From the NCBI RefSeq assembly GCF_032062135.1, contig NC_092862.1, positions 47,180,074 through 47,244,073 on the forward strand: a stretch of DNA of 64,000 nt, written 5' to 3'. The translations under genes and the position numbers were made by a program. Each line of letters starts with the position of its first letter. Within the stretch, counting starts at the first letter, position 1. This DNA is from Pyxicephalus adspersus (taxonomy: Eukaryota; Chordata; Amphibia; Anura; Pyxicephalidae). The notes under the pieces are model-generated. The model was given only the letters and a program-made list of their open reading frames with translations, searched no databases and was not told the DNA's origin. Positions 51,293 to 62,970 of the stretch are shown here, piece by piece.

Positions 51293-54200
51293 ATGCGTCC
51301 TGTCAGTTTTCAAAATCTCTGCAATAGATACTTCCAGAGAAATGAAATTCATGTGACAGATAGCCAAGGGGGGCATGTTCTTACTAATATATCTCCCCTG
51401 TTCTTTAGAAATTAGGGTTCCCAGAATGTAAGAGGCCAGGTGTGACAGGGTAGCACGTTATGATAGGTATTGTGTTATGTATCCTGTGATGGTGCTGTAG
51501 TGATAAAATTCCAGGGGGAGTTAGCCACAAGGGCCCTCCTCTTGCAGTTACATTTCCCTTTTCTTACAGAGAAAATGGGATTCATGGAGAGTAAGGAGAT
51601 AGCTATGTGTAACAAGGTAGTGTGATATGATGGGTATAAAATTTTACTGAGGGAGGGGGCTGAAATGTAGTTTAGTAACAACTCTCAAGGTTCCCTGTGT
51701 ACCCTGAAATATCACATTTCTATGACACTCAGTGTAGGAGATATGAAGGTTTACATGGGGATAATGACAGCAGCATTGACACAAACACAGCTCGCATGCT
51801 GCTGCTGCATGACGGGGTGGGATTATCTCACAGTACAAGGTGGCAGGGAGCAGCCACAATATTGCAAGGTCTATAGTACACGGCCACTCTCTCCCTCTCC
51901 TGGCAGCACGATCTCATAGAGGAATATAAGAGATGCGTGCGTGCCCCATCCCCCGCAAGACAACGATCAAAGAGAGCAGGGAGGGAATCAGCATAAGGCA
52001 GCTCCTCAGGCCAGATGTGGCCGGAGGGCTATAGGTTGGGCATTCTTGACCTACTTGGATTTGATGACATCTTAAGCCCTGGCCCCATAGACAATGGGGG
52101 TGGTATTAGGCAATTCAGTATATCCACTGCCGCCCGCTGTCAAATCTGAGTGGCTGCCAACAAGCCAGCTACCAGGATCACTTACAGCAGAACTAAAAGG
52201 GTCCTTCTGCACATGGAGATTAGGGCATGCACAAAGGGACAGCCAAGAGCTTCCCAGGATTCGTGACATAGGTCTCCTGGGAGGCTTTGCGCTCCCATTA
52301 TGTCTTGATCACACCTTTTTGAAAAAAAAAGGTTTTGCCCTTAAAATAAATAATTTTTACTTTAAATAAAAAGTTTGTCCACTGTTTTATGTAAAGTAAA
52401 AGTTTTGAGTTAAGGTCTGCTTTAACTTGTTGCAGGCGTGAACCTGCTCTAATTGTACATAGGTAGGGGATTCATAATGTCCTATGAGTGAAGAAGGATT
52501 AATAACCCTGATGGGTTGTCACTGCTATTTAGTGCTCCGCTAAAGAAGTTTTTTTTAACTTTCCTATCCTGCTGACATCCAGGAACCATACAGGCGCATA
52601 GACAAAAACTAGCAATGTAAGGGGGGATAGAATCCCAGGGTCTTTTTCTATCTGTGTCTCTTACAGAAATTTTCCTAACACCCAGTACTGAAACCAAACT
52701 TAACACCTTGGTTATAAAAGAACATTCATAAGAGAATAACTTAGAAAGAATACGTGGCTTAACAGTTTTTAGCTTTAAAGAATTAAGCAAGGCATCAACT
52801 ATTAGATGTATACTCTATCCAGCAAATAATATTTTCCTGATTAAAAATTAATTGGTAAATATCAGCTGCCTGACTACCACAATTGATTGGAATGATGGCA
52901 CCACTACCACTGTACCACTCAACAAGGTACAAAGCTGTGTGCCTGTCTATCACCCACAGGTCCTGTCTGTGCCTAATTGATAAAAAAGGCCTTTCCCAAT
53001 GTTTGCATTTTTTTTCTCAAAATTATTAAAAATAAAACCTAGATTTTTTTCTTCAATATAATGTTTTTATCATATAATATATAATTTTTTTTTTTTGCCT
53101 GCCCTTTTTATCGTTACTGCCATGACAGTAAAGACTGAAGGGGAAACCAACCGCCTCCTGGGATATGTGACATAAGTTTGCCAAAAGGTTTCTGGTTTCC
53201 CTGCAGGCTTCTCCTTCTACATATGCCCAAGATCAGGCCCTGTGTCACCAGTGGCTTTCCTCGAATATAAAAAAACATGCCTGTGGAAAATGAGATCAGA
53301 CGACACTGTCAAGGATCCAGACGGAAGAAGATGACAGCATTGGACAGCAAGGAATTCGCTGGGTGCAGTATGTACATTGATCAAGGGCCTTCAACAAGTA
53401 GGTTCCACTTTAATTGTCAGAATTGCCGCACACAAAAAAACACCAACAGGACCTTTGACTACATTAAGTGACACATAGGGGTGAACTAGCGAATATCATT
53501 AGACTTGGCTAAGTATTGATGAACAAATTTCCCGATGTCAACCAGTAATTATCAGCAAAATGGTATAACTGGTGCTTGATAAACTTTAAATTACTATGTA
53601 TATGAAAGTAGATCTAAACCTAGTCAGTAAAATCTCATATAAGCTTCGGCAAGAGTTTCAGAGTTTTTTTTATTTTGGTAGATGTTTATTACACATAGGG
53701 TTCTATTTATTGATATTTTCATGCAAAATTGATTTTACCCAAGATTACCATATCTTTTTCACCAGAGATTAAATTAGAAAAATGTGTGAATGCATGAATA
53801 TTTGTAAATCTTGAAAACATTTATAAACAAACCCCATAGTGTTTATCAAAATAAAGATGATACAAATGGGTTTAGATATACTTTACTTTTGCCAAACCAT
53901 GACTGCTTAGTGCTTTGCTACTTTTTTTTTAACTCATTTTAATTGCATTTCTAGCCCAAATATTTTTCTTTACTGTTTAGGAAAGAATAGTAAATGTGAA
54001 AAAATCCTCACCTGCTCTTTATGTTGTTTGTGTCACTTGAGGAAGTTTTCCCTCACTTCCTGTCATGCACTGGCAACAGGAAGTTATCAGAAATCTGTTC
54101 ACTGTCAAGACTAAATCTCTTGTTAGATAGCTGTTACCAGAACAGAAAACTGAAAAAAACTTCCTAACATCCAAGTGACAACTATGGGCAAATCTATTTT

Positions 54201-55467
54201 TTTTTGCATTTCAAAAGGTAAATTCCAACAGTACAGTCATAAGAACCAACAATATTAAAATAGAGCAAGAAACACATCTGATTTAAAACAATAATAATAC
54301 AGACGGGTTTGGGGAACTAGAGGTGGGCAAACAGGGGGTGGGGATACCTGGGAATCAGAGCCAGTGACAATGATAACATGTTGGATTTTCCCATGTTTCT
54401 GTCCCTGTAACAATACTCATGATAAAAATTTGAGTGAGTAAATCTTCCCACCTAAAATGGATTTCCCCATTTCCCTCCTTTTACCCAGAAGTAAAAAATA
54501 TAACTGTTTCTAAGACACAAAATCAATACACGCAGCTGTATGTATTGGTGCGAGATCATGGCTGGTGGGAGAAACTGGCAGAATAATGCACATAACTTTT
54601 TGAAATAATGGCATCCTGCCTCAACATGCCCTCGGAAATGAAGGAGGGGGGTGGGGGGAATATAATGCTGGATGTCCTCCAACCAAGACGTAGAGCTGCT
54701 CAGTTTTTAAGCAGAACTCCACACAAATATAGCAATTAATAAAAATCGAAAAATACAATAACATTACTAGCTGTTACTGCAATATTTACAGAGATTTGTC
54801 CTGCAGTATTTTTTCTACTGCTAAATGTCCTCAGTCTGATAGCCAGCACCATTTAATCTACTTTTTAGATTAGCCCAGTTTGTCCCAGACCTGCACCTAG
54901 GCTGTGATCCACCCACTCACCGATATCTTCTTCCAACCCGGCTAAAAAAATTTCTGGGTTCAAAACTGTGTATTATATATATTTTGGAAGGGTTCTTTTT
55001 TGTCTGGAATTCAAATTTAAGTGATTTACTCAAATAAAGTTTTGCAGTAGATGTGGGGCCACAAACCACATCATGTGACATCAATATCTTAAAATCATAA
55101 TGTAAAACCTTGACATTATATTCTAATAATAAAGAATATGTTTTATTACAGCTGATCTGTCAACAGAAAAATAGAAGCAACCAGGTGAGAACTGGAGGAT
55201 GTGTTATTTGTATAAATTTGGCACTGTAACCTAAAAGAAAACATCTGTTAAAAGTAAAAGTTTATACCTTGGCAAGAGGCTGTTTATATGGAAAATACTT
55301 AATTTAAACCACTTCTCCACACAAAGGCCTTAGGCAGCAGTCTGCATTGACCAGTTGAGTTGAGTTTGAATTGAGTTGCTCTTTTTGTCACCTAATACAC
55401 TATGTCTGAATAAAATCACACAATGTCCTGTTTTTATCCTGTGGTCTCTCCCTGGTCTAAACGCTAC

Positions 55468-55640
55468 GGGCCTGATTTATTAAAGCTCACCAGGACTGGA
55501 GAAGATAGACAATTATAGGAGGACCTGGATGATCAAGAAACCTGCAAAGAATTTCTGAAAGTAATTTGCTAATATTTGGAAATGTTTGCAAACCTGGACT
55601 AGATCCATTCCAAGTTTGCTGGATCACCCATAATAGAAGA
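55468..55640. mobile_element. Palindromic MITE, GGGCCTGATTTATTAA family, 3'-truncated copy
   Basis: Begins GGGCCTGATTTATTAAAGCT and contains CCATTCCAAGTTTGCTGGAT. The terminal AATCAGGCCC is absent. Confidence 0.7.
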
Positions 55641-55802
55641 TGGCAGTGGTGTTCATGTTTTGTAAGAGACAGTATGTCACCTCTAGAAACAAGTATTCTC
55701 ATTGTGATAAAAAAAGATAATCATTTACTTCCCAACATACACTACAGACTGGAGAATAATGATCAGTTTGATGGAATATGCCTCCAGTGTGGCTAAAAGG
55801 TT

Positions 55803-55843
55803 CCAAGCAGTCCTTCTTCTTAGGAGAAGAAAGGACTGCTTGG
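55803..55843. repeat. Hairpin: 18-bp stem, 4-nt loop, one bulge
   Basis: CCAAGCAGTCCTTCTTCT (55803-55820), loop TAGG, then AGAAGAAAGGACTGCTTGG (55825-55843) with one extra A. No T-run or other context for a transcribed RNA is seen. Confidence 0.6.
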
Positions 55844-58800
55844 ATTCTCTCCCTGGACTGCCAAAACCTTCTATACTGCACTGAACCTGCTAATTTTATG
55901 GGAACATAGGGTACTTTGTGTATTTTGGTACCATTATTTAAAATGGCACATGAATGCACAAGTTAAGTATATGGCAGCACATCCAGGGTATCATGGTGAG
56001 CTAGGATACAAAAACAGTGCAGGTGTGTCTGTGCCAAGATGAAATAGCACCTGTGCATGGCGGAGGAAGCTACACCATCCCTACCCCTGGCCAATAAAGA
56101 TGGCCGGAGTTCAGGCCCAGACCAAGCAAAGATGACGGCAGCTGTGACAAAGCCATGGGTAACATCTAAGCTGTTGCACTGCCTGGTAGGGAGGATAGGG
56201 GTGTTGGTAGATTTGGTAAGTAAGTGATCCATAATGTACAAATATGCTCAGCATGTTTCGCATTTTGGCAAAACCTTCAGCCACAGCAGCAAATTTACCT
56301 ATTTTTAAAAGCTTTGGATAGTTGGATTTCCACTGGTATCTGGAACTCATTTGGGGAGATTTCCCTTCACTTCTTTTCATTTTACCATACTTGAGAGTAA
56401 AACTCTCCAACACATTTAGAAATTTAAAAAAACATTTTTGGTCTGGACATCTATAGAGGGCTTTTTTTAGCCATGAAACTGTCCATTCTCCTTATACTGA
56501 CTTTAGTTAATAAAAATAAGATCTCCCAGAATTTTTTTGATTTGTACTCCAGGACTCTTAGCTCATTTATATGTACAGAAAGCAGAAGAAAAACTCAAGT
56601 GTATTACATCTCCTGAGAAAATGCTTTTAAGGCTCCATAAGCATGCCAATAAATGATTGTTTCATCTGTTCAGGGTATGTTTGTAAACTTCTGCTCAAGG
56701 CTGGAATAACAAATCCCAAGGGCCAGATATCCCAGTCCACCAACATATTCAAGAATATTTGATGCCCATTCTATAACAATAAGAAGCAACAATAGAAGCG
56801 GTAGATAAATAAAAGTGCATGCTGGATCTCAAACATTATAGACTGGTTTCTCCATTCTAGATGCATATGTCTATTCCTGCACTATTTATTACACCTTCTA
56901 GTAAAATAGTTATTATCTGATGACAAATAAGCTGAATATTCACAGTACAACCTCTGCATTGTTGAACTGCATAATGAAAATGAATTCTGTAATTACACAA
57001 AATGCCTCAAATTGTATGATCTATATACATGGGTCAGTCGATGCATGGGTCAACTTTCTAGCTGGACAAAAATATATTTTTTTAATTCTATCCCAATGTT
57101 GTTTGTTTGTTTTTATCACCATCAATGTCTAAATATTGTCAAGATTGTTAAAAATGCTGCTGACATTTTTTTTGCTTCCTTAATTACTAGGGTACATGAT
57201 GTAAGCTTGTTTGACCTCTGTCCACATCCCTGTCCACATCTTCATAGCTTTCATTTGCTACTAAGTACAAGCTATCTACAGTACAGAGATCACGTCACGT
57301 GCTCCTGTTTTTATATCAGAGGAGCAAAACAAAAGATACAATGTCATTTTTCTGGTAAAGACCAACAGTCCATCATTTAACAAGTTCCTCATTTAATACA
57401 AATCAACATAACAAAGTCTCTAAAATCGGTTATATTTTTGTGTATTTAAAAAAAAGTCACACCTAAAGAATCAGAAAAATGGATAAACCACCAACAGAAT
57501 AAATAACTGGCATGGTATTCATTCTGGTAAATGTAATCCACTACCACACGAAGGAAATATTTGAAAAAGCTCCGTAGGCCTCCTAAAATCCTGGCTTCCA
57601 AACCGCTTTCATCTGTGTATGTATTTGCACTGATATAAAAGGCAAAATCCACACTGATGCTGAGAATACATTACATCGGTCTAGAATAGAGCAAGGCAAT
57701 ACTACTGCATAATAATGTATCCCCACAGTACTTCTGCCACTGCAGGTAATGCTGAACATCCCACCCATGGCTATTCAAAGCCAGAGTTGTTCTTCTGCAA
57801 CTCTGATCTGATTTCTGCATTGTTTACTACGTTTAATAGAATCCCTATCACCAGCTCGTATATTGTTCTAGCTGTGGGGGAAAGTAAATTGCAAAAGGAA
57901 ATATAGCAGCACAATATACAGTAATCAATCATTCGGATAAGTCACTGACCCCAGTGTAGCAGCATATCACTACAATACACAACCTTGGCTGGCACAGAAT
58001 GCTCTTGTACACAATATGCCCTAATCTAGCAGAGATGAATGTGCTGTAGCTCTGCAACATATATGGTGATTGTTATATACCATACCCCTTCAGCTGGGGG
58101 AATGGTGTGTGTATATAACGAAACACATTCTGCCTGTCTCCTGTAAAAGACTTAGATGGAAAACAGACAGCAGTGTAGGATCAGCATGCACTGACCCATG
58201 TGCCATTAATATAATATAGATGTCAGCTTAAGGGCAGCTCTTAATAATCTTGACATCCTTATTTGGACTACACAAAAGCAACATTTTAAATCACTTAAAT
58301 TACCTTTGCCTCTGATCCCGCCATAGCCCCTGCTGTGAACAAGGAACACAAGCCAAGCCAGATGTAACGGTGCGTGGTGCCACATCCAAAATATGTTTTA
58401 TAAAAGATCTTTTGTACTAAAGATGGAGATCTGCTAGCAGAAAGAAGTGCAGAGATGATGGAAAGGATCCATGGTGCACAAAGACACACTTATCACATTC
58501 TCACCAAGCCACAGTTCACTCACCCCATATGTCATGGTCTCCCAACACTCCAAACTGGCAGGGGACACATCATGGGCTCTGGAACCTGCAGGACTGCTTA
58601 GTGTTGCAAGCTTCTGTATCACGTGTCCTCCTCTACACGTTACCATAGAGATCCAACATAGATACAATGGAGATTCATGCAGCAAAAGAGAGCCCGGGCG
58701 CTATGGAAGCGCACAGCTGAGCGCACCAGTACAAAGTGATGATCTGCCCTTACTAGGATAGCACTCCTATATATCAGAGGCTCATTCACCTAAAGTGGAG

Positions 58801-59282
58801 CTAGGCTTCATGTACAGGAGGTGGGGGACTTCCACAGCTTCAAACACCTCTGCTTTTCAGGTCATCATATGCCAGTGACATGTATGCAAGGAAATTGAAA
58901 CCCAATCACTAAAATGTCATAGAAGCTTTAACAAACATATACATAGAAGTAAGAACGTTGTTTTTTATTCTTTTTAATGTGTAGCTTGCAATAAAAAAAT
59001 AAATGCATCCTTTAATATTAGAATTAGGAGTTTTATTTTAGCCGCACAGCTGTCATTTGTAAATCTCTTTGGACTCCATTGGACATAATAAAGTATCCTT
59101 ATCCTGGTGTGTTAGCTTTGCAGATTGAGTTTACTGTAATCCTTCCATGAAGGTCATTCTACAGGCACTTCCTGTTATGGAGTGACATCTGTCTTCAATT
59201 TGTGTTCTTGTGTTGTCACCCTGCCACATGCACCTCTGGTGCAAAATCCAAGCGACCCGATCAACAAACAATATTACCACTA

Positions 59283-59400
59283 TGGACTCCACTTATACAA
59301 CAGAATATTCCAGGTCTATGTGTTTCAATGGCAGTAATTGATTCCCGCCAGGGAATGTTTGAGGGAATGTCAGATTCCCTGTTTTATAAATATTGCCCCA
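59283..59400. mobile_element. Same short MITE family as 32668, copy 2, inverted
   Basis: CCAGGTCTATGTGTTTCAAT, AATTGATTC, GGGAATGTTTGAGGGAATG and the end GTTTTATAAATATTGCCCC match the reverse complement of 32668-32794. A 112-codon plus-strand frame across it is therefore repeat-derived. Confidence 0.65.
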
Positions 59401-60015
59401 TCAGTAAACTGACCCTGGAGTGCACATGTAGAGGAAGGGGCCATAGGAGCCAGGAGACCGGCTACACTGAGATGCAAGAATGGATGAAAAAAAAGCTGAA
59501 AACAGTATTTATTGGAAATTACAGGAAAATGAATTACTAACCGAAATGCACTTTTATAAGGTTGCCATTGATAGTCATAGAATAATATTATTCATGGTAT
59601 CTCCATTGGTGTAAAAAGACCCTGGTCCATCTGATCTGACCACAATTAGCAGTCTCATTGTAAAAACAATTAGTAATATGTTTAGTTTTGAGTATAAAAC
59701 TGGAAACTGAAGCCAATGATGAAGACTGTAGAGTCTGTAATAAGGACAGGTACTCTTTACAATGTTTGCCTATTGGAAAGAATCCGATCACACTAGAAAG
59801 TACAATGCATGCAAGATAAAAAGAAACTCCCAGACACGATCAGATGACAGTAAAAGACACAATCTGCCCACCGATCTCCATTTCTCCAGCTCTCTGAGCC
59901 TCTGCTAAAGGATTAACATTTTGGCTTTGGAAATCAGATCATTTTTCCCCAGCTGAGCCGAGCAGACAACAGCTTGCCATAGCTAAAGGGAAATAATATC
60001 CATTATTCAACTCAC

Positions 60016-60380
60016 CAGTTTGCTGTGCAGCTGAACGAATGCCCGGTGACAGCGCAGGCAACACAACTCCTAAATCCTGAGAGCTTGCTGAAATGGGATG
60101 TTCATCATGTTCCTCCATTGAGTGCCTGCTGGCACTATGGATCCGGCTCACATGCTGGTGGCTGTGCTGGCTGGAGAGTCCTCCCTGTGTCTTTCCAGGT
60201 CTGCGACGCGCTGAGGTTGGAGAAGATCTCTTCCCTGACATCCTCAGCAGCAGGATCCGCCTCTGTGACTCTCTCCAGCATCAGCACAGCCCTGGTCTGG
60301 CTCCGCCCCCGGGCACTCCTCATCTTTCTGTTGGTCCTTTCTGCCATTTACACAGCAGGGGTGGACTGTGACAGCAGCTA
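60016..60380 (-). promoter_or_regulatory. Candidate CpG-containing promoter and first exon, with splice donor, for a minus-strand transcript (possibly TMEM200C exon 1)
   Basis: Seen: about 360 bp that is clearly GC-rich and holds roughly ten CpGs, while the flanks are AT-rich and nearly CpG-free. A GC box (CTCCGCCCC, 60301-60309) reads GGGGCGGAG on the minus strand. A strong donor, CTG|GTGAGT, lies at 60016/60015 on the minus strand. An ATG at 60241 opens a frame running through the donor (75 codons to the splice site). The predicted peptide is Ser/Arg/His-rich and I do not recognise it. Inference: this is the first exon of a minus-strand gene. The only recognised acceptor downstream on that strand is that of TMEM200C at 19619, so it could be the TMEM200C 5' UTR exon after a 40-kb intron. 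It could instead belong to an unrecognised non-coding transcript. Confidence 0.4.
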
Positions 60381-61023
60381 GGCAGAGCATCATTTCACAC
60401 CTGCTAATGGTGGTGAGAAATAGATGCAAATCACATGCCTGCATTGCTTTAACAGAAAGTGAAAGCTGATTAGATCACTGTTATGTTAGCTGAGATAAAT
60501 AAAATCATAAATATTTAAAGGGATAAGGACCATTTTATACAGTGATATCTAGCTACTAATGGCAATGCATAACATCGATTTGTAACTACCGATGTAGTCG
60601 CAGGTTATTTGTTAAGAAGTGATTTTCTTTGCCAGCTATGAGTTAGATTAATCGTAATACCTTGTTGTATTAGTTAAATACAGGGTAGCACTAAAATGAA
60701 ACAATCCTAAAACTAGATTTAATGCTTATAGTCCACAACGCCAACATATATCCTTCTGATACTTTAGACATCAATTCTGTATCCAACATACCCATGCATT
60801 TAAGTATACAAAAACAAGAAAAATACGGCACATTATTGACAGTGGATTTGTAAAAAGTTATCATATACCTTTTATTTCCTTCATTATGAAACAACAGTTA
60901 AAATATACATGCCTCTTCTCTTATACCAAGTTTCAGGAAGAGTTAATCAACATTATTTGCATACATGCAATCATAAGGAAGTAATATCTCCTTGCAACGT
61001 AATACGGATCTGCTGTATTTATG
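60381..61023. other. Upstream of the candidate promoter; AT-rich
   Basis: No further exon, TATA box at a convincing distance, or repeat recognised. Confidence 0.45.
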
Positions 61024-61031
61024 CTGCAGTG

Positions 61032-61396
61032 CAACGGTCGCCAACCGGTGGTCTGCCAGAAAATTTAGGGGGTCCGCGGCTCTGGTCGGTGCACCCCCGA
61101 TCAGGGTCAGGAGAAGGACCCGGCTGGGGGGACGCACTGACCAGAGCCGTGCACCACGTCCCCTATACAATTCCTAGGCTCAGGGAAGTGGGCCGGCTGT
61201 GTCCCCGGAAACAACCCGCCCACTCTCTCATCGCAGGCTCAGATCTGCAATGGGAGAGTAGGCGGGGTTATGTCATAATGACATCACTGTGGGGGAGGTT
61301 TCTCCCCCTTTGAGTGACATCCAGCTCTCCACGCATGGGCGGTCAGGAGCTGGTAACTTTAGTGGTCTGCGGGACCGAAAAGGTTGTCGACCACTG
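61032..61396. mobile_element. GC-rich hAT-like element, family 4, copy 1 (~365 bp)
   Basis: Left end CAACGGTCGCCAACC is the near-complement of the right end GGTTGTCGACCACTG. The flanking 8-mers CTGCAGTG and CTCTAGTC agree at 5 of 8 positions, so the target duplication is decayed. The body is GC-rich, with TGACATCACTGTGGGGGAGG. An inverted copy follows at 62111. Confidence 0.6.
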
Positions 61397-61493
61397 CTCT
61401 AGTCAGCCGTTTTAACAATCGCTGCTACTCCAAATTATAAAAAAGATTGACGTGTCCCTCCAAAGAAAGAGAATTCCCAATGATAGTGTAGAT

Positions 61494-61761
61494 CAGTGTT
61501 TTTCAACCCTGGTTCCTCTAGAAGTTTCTTGGGGTTCCTTGAGCAATTTGTGCCGTTCAGGTCACTTTAAATAACATCAAGGATCTTTTTGCCTATCTGT
61601 AAGGATGACATTCTTCCCACTGGCCAGCATTGCAAGCATTGCATTCTTCTTACTGCTCAAAACACTAATGTATTGTAAATTGTAGATATAGTAAATCTAA
61701 AAGAGGTTCCCCAAAAGTTAATTCAAGGTTTACCCCATAGTAAAAAGGTTGCGAAACACTG
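61494..61761. mobile_element. hAT-type family 1, copy C (268 bp)
   Basis: Starts CAGTGTTTTTCAACCC and ends GGTTGCGAAACACTG. Flanked by GTGTAGAT (61486-61493) and GTGTAGAC (61762-61769), an 8-bp duplication with one mismatch. The interior matches copies A and B (ATTCTTCCCACTGGCCAGCA). Confidence 0.8.
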
Positions 61762-61769
61762 GTGTAGAC

Positions 61770-62110
61770 TTATACTTATTACAAAAATTCAAATAGGAAA
61801 ACCATACCATCAAAAAAACAACAGCATGTGCCAAAAATATCCAGATTAAAAGTGGTAATCCTTTTGTGATATCAGCACGCTTAGCTCTGTCCTACTCATT
61901 TCACAAAAACTGCCGTCATCAGAGAGTGAAGTAAGTCCTTATATTGGTCATTCCAGCCCATATGTGCTGTCCAACAGCAAACTGATTATGTTAGTGTTCA
62001 CTGCTACACTGTGATTATTATCTAAGCAGAGGTGAAAAAAAAGAAGCAGTCGTAAAAAAAGAAGAGGGAGCACGATAAACATGCCCGTCGCGGTACACCT
62101 TTGCTTATGT
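61770..62110. other. Spacer between hAT copies, possibly another broken repeat
   Basis: GAGCACGATAAACATGCCCG and CGCGGTACACC near 62070-62100 look repeat-derived, with a GC-rich counterpart (CACGGCACGCCCCAC) beyond the inverted element at 62410, so a host repeat may be split here. Confidence 0.35.
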
Positions 62111-62361
62111 GTCACTCAAAGGGTAAGAAACTTCCCCCAGAGTGATGTCATGCTACCATACCCTGCTCACTCTCCCATCGCAGACTCAGACCTCAGAGTA
62201 GGCGGATTGTGTTCAGTGAGACAACCCTCCCACCACCTTGAGCTTTAAAATCGGTATGGGAGACGTGGTCCATGGCTCTGGCCGGTGTGCCCCCCCAGTG
62301 TGGTTCTTCTCCGGGGGGGGGGGGGGGTTGGAATGGAGCTGCGGACCACCAAAGAATTCTT
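62111..62361. mobile_element. hAT-like family 4, copy 2, inverted
   Basis: GTCACTCAAAGGG, CTTCCCCCAGAGTGATGTCAT, CACTCTCCCATCGCAGACTC and CCATGGCTCTGGCCGGTG match the reverse complement of copy 1. Both termini are degraded. A run of 15 G (62313-62327) has expanded inside it. Confidence 0.65.
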
Positions 62362-62756
62362 TGCAACATAAGAGTGGACAAGCGTGCCTATTCCTGAAAA
62401 AAGTGAGGGCACGGCACGCCCCACTACACCCCTGTATCTAAGCCATAGAGGCCACAGAGCAATTGTTGCTTGTTGCACAAACCATGGAACTGATTACAAC
62501 TTACCAGCAGCAGGACTGCTACTCAAGGCAGAGTAAATATTCTGTGTTGCCCTGTTGGGTATTCAGTGTCTGAATGAAGGAGCCAATGATTCTGCCAGAG
62601 ATAGAAACACAGTGGAATGTGGCTTGACATAATGTTACACTCAATTATCTAACTAGCAAGGGAATAAATTGTAGACATAAGTAAGCATTTGCTATCATTG
62701 ACAATCCCTACTGTGTCACTGACTATAATTGCAGAAAAAAAAATCTGCAATCAGGG

Positions 62757-62955
62757 AGATTCATTATTGCAGAAGGGACAGGCTATGGCAATAAATCACA
62801 CTTATCTGCTGATCACTGCCTTCTTTTAGGAAAATGCTGGGAAGAATGCTAACTATCCTGGAATCCCAGGGGTTGCCAATATTAAATGAACTCCCACATG
62901 TATGTGTGGGAGTTACACCTCCAGCTAAACACACAGGAAAAGGAAGATGGCAACA
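62757..62955. mobile_element. Fragment of the CCAAGCAGG MITE family
   Basis: ATTGCAGAAGGGACAGGC and CACACTTATCTGCTGATC match the reverse complement of the inner right arm of the 4815 element. A small hairpin (arms 62889-62898 and 62905-62914) lies in it. It abuts the Tc1 copy at 62971. Confidence 0.5.
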
Positions 62956-62970
62956 ATCATCACCAAGTGT

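Larger units (their letters stand above)
50270..52048. mobile_element. hAT-type family 3, copy B (inverted), split by a MITE that is itself split
   Basis: The segment 50270-50501 matches the reverse complement of about 48890-49090 in copy A (for example GACAAATCAAGAATTTC and CATTTGATGCTCATTTTATT). The match resumes at 51293 (CAAAATCTCTGCAAT, ATTCATGTGACAGATAGCC). It ends at a terminus equivalent to that of copy A (GGTTGGGCATTCTTG, about 52048). It carries about 400 bp of interior that copy A lacks (about 51620-52000). The outer left end is lost or degenerate. Confidence 0.75.
52049..59282. other. Unique and weakly repetitive DNA, no confirmed gene
   Basis: 52.1-53.4 kb contains phrases such as TCCTGGGAGG and GGTCTGCTTTAAC that look like decayed repeats. 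58295-58489 has a minus-strand frame with a hydrophobic N-terminus and a possible donor, treated under findings. Otherwise nothing recognised. Confidence 0.4.

Noticed and set aside
59202..59540. 112-codon plus-strand frame as a gene
   Set aside because: It runs through the short MITE copy at 59283-59400, and no domain is recognisable in the rest.
60025..60381. 118-codon plus-strand frame with a hydrophobic segment
   Set aside because: It is antisense to the candidate minus-strand exon in GC-rich DNA, where long chance frames are common, and no family is recognised.
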